Assembly: GCA_000149265.1 (NCBI GenBank)
Contig: CH002587.1
Coordinates: forward strand, 63,957-127,956
Reading direction: 5' to 3'
DNA from: Ciona savignyi
Lineage: Eukaryota > Chordata > Ascidiacea > Phlebobranchia > Cionidae
DNA: 64,000 bases
Every line of letters starts with the position of its first letter. The first letter of the stretch is position 1. The translations under genes and the position numbers were made by a program. This document shows positions 55,071 through 64,000 of this stretch, piece after piece. Below the pieces are notes generated by a model that was not told where the DNA came from, did not search any database, and was given only the letters and a program-made list of their open reading frames with translations.

Positions 55071-55717
55071 ATTTTAAACGAAAAAAGAGTTAGTTCCATA
55101 CCACAGGAGATTCTAAATAAAGCCTCCAACAACACCTATCCCAATTAACGAGTGCCGGAGCACTGAATTGCTCTGTCAAAATTAACATTAACGTATTTTT
55201 TATTTTTTCAAATTTTGTCGTTACATGATTACGTTATCACAAACCAAATGACGTTCTATCTCATGGAAACTAGAATCGTCTTTGTTGGTTCGTTGGGTTT
55301 ACACGAAGATGACCAATAACTTCGAGCAAGTCAATCAGAAGAATATACCAATTCATAGTTTCATAGTAAAACGACGACTCAACAATCAATTAAAACAATG
55401 GCCATACACTCTCGCACCAACTTTCAACTAGTATCCGTAATACCCAGTTATTCAATAAAGCAGTACAACAACATCTCTTGGTTTATTCTCGCACTCTTTC
55501 TTAACCATTATTTGTTATTACCACTATCAGATGACTTTCCCAATCCAGAGTTAAACAATTTAAGTTAAACTAACTTTATCATACATGAACATAATTCCCG
55601 TATTATCCTAACACTTATATAAATGCCCTTCCACATTTCACACAGAGTGGGCAAAAAAGGGTCTTTCAGCAAAAGGGTTGCAGCTTAAAACACTAATAAG
55701 TAAAATCGAATTTTTAT

Positions 55718-56013
55718 AGGATAGGATAGGATATTCATCTTTATCCCCGTGAATGGGAAAACCAAGGAAGTTAACACACGGGCAATCGTCAGATCACCTC
55801 GCGCCCATCGTCGGGTTACCGGAGCTATTGCAGTGTGTTGTAGATGATAGAAACGTTCCTTTAATTTAGTAGAACATATTAATCCGCTGGGTTCAGGCAA
55901 TCTCCGTAAAGTGCCTTGCACAAGGAGACAACTGACTAGCTAGCGACCAGTTACGAACCTTCAACCTTTCGATTGAAAGGCGACGCACTTAACCGTTAGA
56001 CCAACGGGCCGGA
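55718..56013 (-). repeat. SINE family 1, near full length, inverted
   Basis: On the reverse strand it runs from gtccggcccgttggtctaac through the (g)cgccttt-aatcgaaagg block and acaacacactgcaatagctc to a (cctat)n tail. It lies in the intron between the NACHT exon and the first type B exon. Confidence 0.85.
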
Positions 56014-56173
56014 CACCATAGAAACCTTGTATTTTAAACTTAAAAGATAATTCAAATGATTGTTCTCTTTCTATAAAAATAGTTATTTTAATAAATAAAA
56101 TGCAAGGCGTGTAGCAGATCAGTCAAAATGACATTTCGTTTTTATTAAAAACAGTGTTATCATTTTAACTTAC

Positions 56174-57936
56174 CCTGGTGGTCATGGATCCCTGTAAACC
56201 ACGAAGAAAAATTGAGGTTTCCGATGGTACAAACTGACCAGATTCCACCTTTAAGTTGTGGGGTGCTGAACAGGATTTCAAAGCAAATGCAACATCGCGT
56301 GCTTGGGTTGGGTTCGATGAAACAACCATTGTTATGTCAGTTGGAAGACATTGTTCAATTTGTTTTATGACTTGTTTATCATCAAGTTCATGCATCCAGC
56401 CTGACACTTTACCAAGTAAAGGATTAAAGTTGTCTTTCTTCGGATCAATTTCTTGTCGTGAAATTATATTCAGCATCATGTTTTTCTTTGTTTCAAAATC
56501 TTTGATCTTTGAAATTGGGAAGACGATTTCCAGATCGGTTTTGGAAGTCGGGTTGCAAATGCCAAACATAAATCTTGCCACAACTTCCCACTGGAATTCT
56601 TTAAAAATAGAGTCGTGCTGTTGAAATTGTTCATAAGGCATGAAGAGCATTATGTGAACAGCAGTGAGAAACTCCTGCCACATGAGGTGAGAAAGTAACT
56701 TCGCTTATGTCCTTCTAATATTTTCATTCTCATGCCTGACGCTTTGTCAACATATGTGTGCATAAAGTTATTGGCCATGGACTCCTCGATATTTACTTCC
56801 TGAAAATCCATTATATTAAAAACCAGTTTTTGTTTTATGAATCCGGTAAAAGCTAGTTGACATAATTTCACCAGTTCCAAGGCGATTTCTTTTTCTTTCA
56901 TGTTTGATTTAAAATGCTCAGAGGTCATATAGTGAGTGAGTGCAAAGATTAAGACTTGCGTCATTGAGTTAATCTGTTTGTCTGTAGATAAACAAACAAG
57001 AAGGCAAGCCATAATCAAAATGCAGTTGACCGGGACATAACACAAAGCTGAAAGATTAGGTCGCTCCCTCAGAAATTTTTTGATTGCGGGATACCTTTCA
57101 CCACAGATCTGTGTTCCGAGTTCATCTATGGCATCTTGATCCAAACCCAGAACTTCAAGAATAAAAGTTGGTCGACTATCAGGGTGTATCTCATAGAACT
57201 GACCTGGTCTAGAAGTGACAAGTTTCACAGCATTGGGGAAAAGAGTAGAGTTAAACAAATTTTGAATGATATCCACTGGTTTGGACTTTCTATCCAAAAC
57301 ACAGTTTTTTGGTGTTTCGGAGAAATTGGCTGCCGCTTCATCTAAACCGTCAATCACAATGACAACATTTGGATTATTATACAACTCATTCATCAACTCT
57401 TTGTTTTCCTTGTTACAATGAAGCCAGTTGCTCAAGCAAGCTGTTGCCAGTTAGGAATTGAAAAGGTGTTACTTTTTCCTCAAAGTTAACATTTTTTATT
57501 GAGATGTAGAACAAATATTCTGTTTCTGGTAGAATAATTTTATCCAGTATGGCTCTGGTGACCATCTTGCTGGTTGTTGTTTTCCCGACGCCAGGCTGCC
57601 CAATAAACCCTATAGTGTTGCCATGTCGTTTGATGTACTTTGCTTTAGCTTCATCAGTTTTACACCTTTGTGCAGCTCGTATTGCAGTTTTTTTAGCTTT
57701 ATTAAACAGTTGGTTGATTGCAATTCTTGATCCATCTGTGGTGGGGGGCGATGGAACGTGTCGACGCTTCATATGTTCCTTCCAGTCATAGCCGTCCTCA
57801 TAAATAATAGGGTGTTGAAGGACTTCAGTGATTTGAAGTTTTACTCTCGTAATGTCACATTCAAGGTGAATTGGTAAAACGGTTTCCCCAACAATTTCAT
57901 TTGCACGAATGGTTAGCTTGCTTTTCAATTCATCAG
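56174..57936 (-). CDS. NLR gene, large NACHT exon (two apparent frameshifts)
   Basis: The exon starts after acceptor tatctttcag (57936) and ends at ACCAGG|GTAAGT in phase 0. In order it has an N-terminal segment (ADELKSKLTIRANEIVGET) and Walker A GQPGVGKTTTSK (about 57575–57604). Walker B is NVVIVIDGLDEA (about 57330–57366). A helical NACHT-associated part follows with MWQEFLTAVHIMLFM. NACHT ATPases oligomerise in innate-immune NLR receptors. The reading frame changes between 57413 and 57470 (after the LTGNSLL stretch) and again near 56665–56695. Neither change can be explained by an intron. The gene is thus a recent pseudogene or the assembly has indel errors. No N-terminal CARD/death domain exon was found. 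Confidence 0.85.
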
Positions 57937-60900
57937 CTGAAAGATAAAAATATAAAGATAGTAAAGATTCAGATATTTTAAATTACTTGCTAAGTAGATG
58001 ATCTACTCGTGGTAAAGGTAATGGAAAGTGACAGACTTGCTTTATACACCTATTTGCGGCAAGATTTGTGTTTAATAATTGAATATTCTGTATATGTTGT
58101 TTGTCCTGTACGAAACGTGACTAATTCACTCAGAAAACATGGATATTAACTTGGGATAGTTTGACTCCATCGAGTAGTGTACAAATCATACACTCCTTAA
58201 AGAAAAGACTGCCCATTGTCATGCTCGAGGTTTGGAACTTGGGTGCTAAATTTAACTTGTGTATCTCTAAAATTGGTTTTAGACGGCCTAGAGAGGTGAT
58301 TTCGGTTTCTATTGATGGGCTAAAATCACTTCTAGATAAATAAACAAGATCAATGCAATGAACATTACTGACACCATGTATATATTTTAGTAACTTACAC
58401 TTAACAGTTTATCAAAATGGTTATACTAGTAACAAGAAGTACTAATTTGACAACTTTTCTCATCTCCCGAAACAACCAAATTAATTCTCTTTGTCACGTT
58501 TATCAAGCACAAATGATTTCAACAAAATATGAGATTATATCACACATGCTCCATGAATTTGTGGCACCTTTATTAATATATATTAGTTTTAAATTATGTC
58601 TAAAATATTTTGTGTTTTAACGTCGTTTTTATGCGTTAGAAGTTTACTGACTGTCACGTGTTATTACTCGTTGCGTACTTATCAGCTTGTACGGGCCTTT
58701 GTATTTTTTCCAATTAAATCGTTAACATAGTTTTCCACCTAATTCTCTCCACAGTTAGTAAAACGTGCAGATGTGAAACGTCTTCTCGCACGTGAACTTC
58801 TCGCACCTCGTAAATGCCCTTAATATTCTGGAAATTTAAATAGTGTAAAATAACCCTACTATAACCTACCTCAACCGAAGTAACTTGTGACAGACTAAAT
58901 AATTCGCATTTAGAATAAGTAACCTGCGTCACAAGTATTTAAAGACGTAAAATACAAGTATACTAAACAAGGAATCAGATTTTGGAATTGAGAAGAGAGA
59001 TTAAGCAACGAAGAAATTGGCCACTATAATTATTAGTGGGTGTTCTGTGGAGAGTAGACTTTCAGCTGCGCAGCTCGTGAAACACCGTTAGGCAGCCAGC
59101 CTAAACAAGCTCAGCTAACGCCTCGGTCAGTAAACTACAAAAGAAAGCGCGAGGTCAATGTGAAAGTGGCTTCTTTACGTATTTGGATTAAGGCAAAAGA
59201 ATTAGTCCATATTTTCAAATCTGTATGTATATTGCTGGTCAGATATTGTAAATCTACGCTGGTAGAATGAACATATGTTTATCAAAGTGGCGTAGTGTTG
59301 GTTTTGACAGAAGTAGTTGCAGTTGACACAAAAGAACCCGGTAGTGTGGCAAGTCAGAGCATCTCGAAGTCTGCATCTGTTATGGATTGGTCGGAGTAAG
59401 AGTTTTCAGTTTTAAAGTTGTTGTTTTCCTTTTATTGTTCACTTCGTCTTAATTTTTCAAGCTTTTCCACTTGTTTTCATTTGCACTATTATCTTAACTT
59501 TGCACTTTTAATTGTTGCACCTCTTTAGGCGTTCTAGCCACCCGCACACACGGTTATCACTTGTCGGCACTAATTGTTTTTCAAGCTTTTACCGTTGTCC
59601 GGCCTAAACTATTTTGTCATGGCAGTTCTCGTTGTACCTTCCAACAAGTGCACAGTATTTTCCTTCCTTGGGATTTGAGTTACATTGTTGAGTATACGAA
59701 GTATTGAATGGTGTATTGCGAGTATTGGTGTATTTAGTGGTTTCGAGTATCACTATCAGTTAACGTTGTCGCAGTTTTTATTATTCTTTTATCTTTTACG
59801 TTTTATTAAATCGCCCTATCGTAATGGCGTATTATTTATAGTAGACTAAGGCAGACAGGTCTCACGATTGGCCGTTAGAACAGGGTTCTGGGACCACACT
59901 TATTCTAGGCGCAAAAAGGCCGTAACACATCTTTTAGCTCGTAGCCTTTCAAGCACTCCACAATCTTACCCAGCTGAAACCATCAGCTTATCAGACTATT
60001 TTTTCTGAAAGCAACATGGCATTGTCTTTGGTATATTTCTTCCTTTGTGTTCTTTGACGAAATAAAGCCAAAATGTGAGATAACATGTTGAAAATGCACA
60101 TAGAAAGTCACAGACCTACCCTTTGAATCTGTTTGTGAAAGGTAAAGGTTTTCGCCATATTGAATAATAATGTGATCTTAACCAAAGCGTGAGACGAAAG
60201 AGGGAAAGGCACTACTGTAACTCTAAGTCAGCTAGTGCTTCAGCTGAAGTTGATGATGTGCGGCCTTTAGGTTGCTGCTGTTTTATGCAAGACTGGGAAA
60301 TATACTGGAAAATAGATGGGGGCAGATAAGGACAATCACAGTCGAAATGGCGCTCACAAATGTAAATGTTTTTTTTTTATATTGAGAATTTGAGCAAGAG
60401 TATTGGGTAGCGCATCTCACCAACGGTCTTTTTCGTCTTGTTTTGTAGGTAGACGTAAAAATGCCTGTTGTTATCGGTGTTGCGCAATATTTATACCATG
60501 TGTAAGATTTTGGGCCTTTAAAAGATTTGGGAGTTTTTGAAGTGACTGGTTGCAGTATTTTCCATAGTTAAATTGTCTTGGGGCATGTGTTTTTTAATAT
60601 TAATTCCTCCGTTATTCATAGAAGTGAAGTTCATAAGTTAGCCTACTGTGTAAAATATTTAAAAACCGCAAATTTCAGTAATATCCTAACGTAAAAGTGG
60701 AATACAAGTTTTGGGGTTGGAATAACGTCTTGATATTGCTGGAGTTACGAATTGTGTGACGAGTTCTGTATTGTGCTACGTTTGGGAAAGGACGTAACAG
60801 TGTAAAAAAGGCCAACATTTCAAAAGGTCCTTCTTGTGTATCTAGCACCCAAGTTCCAAACCCCGAGCGGCACAGTGTGAAGTCCTTTGTTTAAGGACTC

Positions 60901-61242
60901 TATGGTACAAATGTTTGTTTTATTTTAGAAATTTTCGGAGATTAAAAGTAATTTTAATTCCAGTTGTATTTATCGGATTTGTGTTATACATCTCCGAGTA
61001 AGCTGTGGCATGCCAATTAGAATTTGTTTCGGCAGCGCCGTGTGCCTATAATCCTTTTCGGACTGTCGGCAGAATTCAGCCTTTGAATTTGTGGTGTTTT
61101 TCAATAAATTAATGATATACAAGTTGTGACGTGGCGGCGTGGGGTGGCGGTAACTAAAAATATTGAATTAAAATTTAGCATTGCAAAATGACTTGAAGCC
61201 ATATATATAATTATTCACCTGAAATTTGTGCCTTTAAAAATC
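57937..61242. other. Expected 5' region of the NLR; no exon recognised
   Basis: The NACHT exon begins in mid-codon, so at least one upstream exon must exist. None could be identified here by eye. Blocks at about 58690–58870 and 59045–59155 are dispersed repeats also found near 41290–41490 and 6570–6670. A block at 58196–58240 recurs inverted at about 60838–60880 (gtttggaacttgggtgct). Confidence 0.3.
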
Positions 61243-61510
61243 GGTCCCATGACAACTGAAACCCTTACAACTAAACACCTATACAATCAACTGAACCCCT
61301 TTAAACTGAACCCCTTTCAACTGAACCCCTCTTTCAACTGAACCCCTTTCAACTGAACCCCTTTCAACTGAACCCCTTTCAACTGAACCCCTTTCAACGA
61401 AACCCCTTTCAACGAAACCCCTTTCAACTGAACCCCTTTCAACTGAACCCCTTTCAACTGAACCCCTACAACTGAATACCTTTCAACTGAACCCCATACA
61501 ACTGAAATAT
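61243..61510 (+). repeat. Left terminal array of the MULE (15-bp tandem repeat)
   Basis: About fifteen copies of aactgaacccctttc and variants run from about 61256 to 61507, after a unique 19-bp tip. Period variation is small (15–17 bp). The right arm at about 63425–63680 is its reverse complement in unit sequence. Confidence 0.85.
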
Positions 61511-61929
61511 TTCAAAGCATTTAATAGCACACGGCTGCATCGTATTGAACGCATTAAACAGTTTGTTTACTTTTTGCTTTCTGTCCTTGTTCAATTACCA
61601 TACACGATACACAATACAAATTGGTCTTTCAACTGTTTAGAAAAGGATAGCTAGTTATGATTCGTGGATGCTCCTTGCATGGTGGTTTTTCTCAAGGCTT
61701 TTGGTTAGTCACTTAGTAAAATGTATCTCTTTTTTAATATTCTCTTAGTATTTCTATGCGATTTGATTGTTACGTTCACAGAAAGAGCGACGCATGCCTC
61801 ATGTATAGCAGTGAATATGGTAGTAAAGACTTTGATCTGTTAGAATCATTTGCGCTCGTCGTGTTTCAGCTATAATATGGAGTTGATAAAGTCACAGCGA
61901 AGTGGTTTAATACTGTGTTTGTTAAGAAG

Positions 61930-62265
61930 GATATCAGTATTTGTTAAAGAAGACTAACATAGACAGCTCGAAACTGTGGAGATGCAAAAAATATAGGCGA
62001 TTTCGTTGTCCAGCGTATGTAACAACTTTGAGAAACATATTGTTAAAGAGATCAATCATCCAATCACTGTCATTTTGGCAATTTATTGCAAGTAGAGGCG
62101 AATAAAATAATAAGCACCATTAAAGAAAATGCATCTACGTCACAAGAGACCACTCGTCAGATTATTGCAAGTAATATACAGGGCTCAAGTAATGATATTT
62201 TGGCAGCATTGCCGAAGCAAAGTAGCATGGAACAGACAGTGCGTAGAGCTAGAAAACGTGTTTAG
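61930..62265 (+). pseudogene. MULE FLYWCH zinc finger and linker
   Basis: The forward strand reads DSSKLWRCKKYRRFRCPAYV then TT, the C-terminal half of a FLYWCH zinc finger (W-x-C-x(5–6)-C). In another frame it reads NKIISTIKENASTSQETTRQ, IIASNIQGSSNDILAALPKQ and MEQTVRRARKRV, the usual linker with its basic end. The FLYWCH finger binds DNA in MULE and related transposases. At least one frameshift separates the finger from the linker, and a stop follows near 62262. Confidence 0.65.
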
Positions 62266-62282
62266 GAAATAATATCAAGCAG

Positions 62283-62898
62283 CTGCAATACTGGCGTTCA
62301 AACACCGATTTGGTGATACTGTCGTGCCTGGTTTCCATTTTCATTTCTGCCAATCTGTACTTAAAAAAGTGACATCTCTTGGGTTAAAATCTCGCTACGA
62401 GACAGATTCTAATTTTCGTTTACTTGTCAAATGTCTTCCAGCTTTGTCATTTGTTCCTATATCCGACTTGGTGTTTCGGTTCGAAGAACTTGCCGAAAAT
62501 TTTGCCGCTAACTACCCTAACGACATGGCCTGTGACGAACTAATGACCTTCTTTGATGGCACGTACATAGGAGGTCGTCGCTCGTGAATCCTGCGTCTTT
62601 GTGGAACCACTTTACAAGCGCTAGTACTGCTCTTCCAAAAACAACCAGTTGCTGCGAAGGATACCACAACGCTTTACAGTCATTATTCCTATGCAAGCAC
62701 CCTTCTGTATGGAAATTGTTAAATGGCCTAAAGAAAGATGTTGCATTACATAGACTAACATCACAGCAAGCTTCCCTTGGTAACACCGAGCCTTGTCGCA
62801 GCAAGTATGTGATCCTAGCTAACCGCTTAGCAAATAAAGTGAATAACTATATCTATGAACTTAATAAACTTTCATACTTTATTGCTTACCTTTCATAA
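62283..62898 (+). pseudogene. MULE transposase, C-terminal part
   Basis: The forward frame reads AAAILAFKHRFGDTVVPGFH then FHFCQSVLKKV and FFDGTYIGGRR. After a frame change near 62580 it reads WNHFTSASTALPKTTSCCEG then YHNALQSLFL and HPSVWKLLNGLK. The succession 'AIxAFxxxFpxxxxxGxxFHFxQ', 'F…tWIG', 'WN…R/KTxxxxEGxHxxL…HPxixxf' is the end of MULE transposases. The DDE catalytic core expected before this (some 150–200 residues) is absent: the linker at 62262 joins almost directly to the late domain. Confidence 0.75.
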
Positions 62899-63424
62899 TT
62901 GTAATCGCACTTTCTTTACGTTAAGCATTTCCACTTACCTGTGCGGTCCTGTTGGGTTTGAAAATTATGCGCCACTTCATCTTTTCCGTAAAAGCTATGC
63001 GAATATTCATTTTGGCATTTTAAATTTTTTAATTATTTACGAATAATATTTTTCGCATCAGGTCGGCATTTTTAGTAGCCTAATCAATATTAACTTCAGC
63101 GCCTACTCGCAAAGTTTTGAATTTTTAAGTGAAGGAATACTGCGCAGTCCATAATATATGTATTTTCCTTTAGCACAGCGTAATATCGGCTTTATTGCGA
63201 CAAAAAAAATTTTTTTTCCCATGCGACTACATACATTTTCTTTATTCAGATTTTGTGTTTTTTTGTAAATGATCTCGTCTCCAACGTTTTTAATCATGAG
63301 GCATTATCTATTATTTTATTCATTTCGCTTTTAATAAACAAACATTTCTTTAATTGATCACAAAGTTTCCATTGTATTGGTAAGTCGTTGTGAAAATTGG
63401 TTATGTTGTAAGGATACATGGATT

Positions 63425-63686
63425 CAGCTGTAAAGGGTTCAGTTGTAAGAGGTTTAGTTGTATAGCCTAGGGGTCCAGTTTTAAAGGAATCAATTGTAGG
63501 GGTTCAGTTGTAAGGGGTTTGGTTGTAAAAGGGTTCAGTTGTAAGGGGTTCAATTGTAGGGGTTCAGTTGAAAGGGGTTTAGTTGTAGGGGTTTAGTTGT
63601 AAAGGGGTTCAATTGAAAGGGGTTCAGTTAAAATGGGTTCAGTTGTAAAGGGGTTCAGTTGTAAGGGGTTCAGTTGACTGGTCACC
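63425..63686 (-). repeat. Right terminal array of the MULE
   Basis: Variants of ggggttcagttgtaa repeat about 15 times from about 63436 to the tip ggtcacc at 63680–63686. Unit lengths vary more (15–17 bp) than in the left arm, and substitutions are more frequent. Confidence 0.85.
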
Positions 63687-63694
63687 TAAAAATC

Positions 63695-64000
63695 TTCTGT
63701 TAACTACAGAAGTCCAAGAATTACAATACAACATTAGGAGGTTCCGTGTACTAGTATCGCATGCATTACATACCCAATCATGCGGTTGGTTCAATTGGTA
63801 ATGCAAGCGATGACGTAAAAATAAAACTGGGAACATAACAGGATTTCTGAAAGTTTTACACCGATTGAACTACCCGTTTATGCCACAGACATGCCTGTCA
63901 CCAGCGTGACACAATAAAAGAAAACCATATTTTTGCAGACGAAACCCATCATACATAATAAAGCAGCTCAAAGAGAAAGGAATAGTAAAAATATGAACGA
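63695..64000. other. Sequence right of the MULE, no gene recognised
   Basis: No coding region could be supported in the last 300 bases. The segment gccatgcctgtcaccagcgtg near 63888 resembles the landmark of the 333-bp repeat (atgcctgtcac), which may be coincidence. Confidence 0.3.

Larger units (their letters stand above)
61243..63686 (+). mobile_element. MULE (Mutator-like) element with foldback-type terminal repeats
   Basis: The 2444-bp unit has inverted ends ggtcccatgacaactgaaa and, inverted from the right, ggtgaccagtcaactgaac. It is flanked by taaaaatc at 61235–61242 and 63687–63694 (8 bp, 9 with one mismatch), close to the 9-bp duplication of MULEs. Both arms are tandem arrays of a ~15-bp unit (aactgaacccctttc) in opposite orientation. 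Inside are a FLYWCH zinc finger and the MULE transposase C-terminus. The catalytic core is missing, so it would depend on another copy for movement. Confidence 0.85.

Noticed and set aside
56256..57791. Forward ORFs of 69–122 codons over the NACHT exon
   Set aside because: They are shadows of the reverse-strand NACHT coding sequence.
58161..58343. 60-codon forward ORF (…PREVISVSIDGLKSLLDK)
   Set aside because: It reads plausibly as protein. However, part of it recurs inverted at about 60838–60880 with a different continuation, and no splice sites or family could be named.
58714..58932. 72-codon reverse ORF as a possible NLR 5' exon
   Set aside because: Its core (REDVSHLHVLL) also appears in the ORF at 41288–41488 within the same DNA block, so it belongs to a dispersed repeat.

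Overview
The window is animal nuclear DNA, AT-rich and dominated by introns and mobile elements. It has no bacterial-style gene packing. Short phase-0 exons with GT/AG borders, a NACHT–leucine-rich-repeat (NLR) gene built from duplicated LRR cassette exons, BEL/Pao and Ty3/gypsy retroelements, a tRNA-derived SINE with a CCTAT-type tail, and hAT, MULE and CACTA-like remnants together fit an invertebrate deuterostome. A Ciona-like ascidian is the best guess. The organism is inferred; the element classes are read from the sequence.

Layout, left to right. (1) 1–2.2 kb: reverse-strand BEL/Pao gag, running off the window start, with an integrase fragment upstream of it. (2) 2.5–9.9 kb: no gene recognised; it holds a roughly 2.5 kb unit bounded by long inverted repeats (3602–6095) and a SINE head. 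(3) 10.0–13.0 kb: copy A of a large duplicated segment carrying a solo LTR with a 5-bp target duplication. (4) 13.4–18.5 kb, reverse strand: a decayed two-gene DNA transposon (a CACTA-type transposase C-terminus followed by a DUF4806-like spliced gene) whose intron is filled by a ~333-bp tandem repeat and a 30-bp minisatellite. (5) 19.4–20.7 kb: a hAT-like MITE and a 23-bp minisatellite. (6) 21–33 kb: a nested and rearranged composite on the reverse strand. A BEL/Pao element was entered at its integrase by a gypsy element (LTRs, CCHC knuckle, protease, partial RT, integrase, polypurine tract). Copy B of the duplicated segment and a 38-bp minisatellite inside a BEL LTR lie in the same stretch. 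A 100-N assembly gap is at 32534–32633. (7) 33–36.6 kb: mostly empty; one small unplaced ORF, a SINE and a 52-bp tandem repeat.

(8) 36.65–57.94 kb, reverse strand: the main host gene, an NLR. It has one large NACHT exon (56174–57936), nine downstream short exons of 123–195 nt, all phase 0 and mostly LRR, and a 28-codon terminal exon (36651–36734). The NACHT exon contains two apparent frameshifts, so this copy is either a pseudogene or carries assembly errors. Its introns hold a forward-strand gypsy element (48.7–53.0 kb) broken by two SINEs with clear target duplications, an 802-bp hAT MITE with a perfect 8-bp target duplication, and BEL fragments. The first exon and promoter of the NLR were not found.

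(9) 61243–63686: a complete-ended Mutator-like (MULE) element whose terminal inverted repeats are 15-bp tandem arrays, a foldback architecture. It is flanked by an 8-bp target duplication and encodes a FLYWCH zinc finger plus the C-terminal part of the transposase, with the catalytic core missing.

The most interesting items are the foldback MULE, the modular LRR-cassette NLR whose 3' flank is a tandem array of AATAAA signals, the decayed transposase/DUF4806 pair, and the LTR-borne minisatellite. No intact retroelement or transposase reading frame is present.
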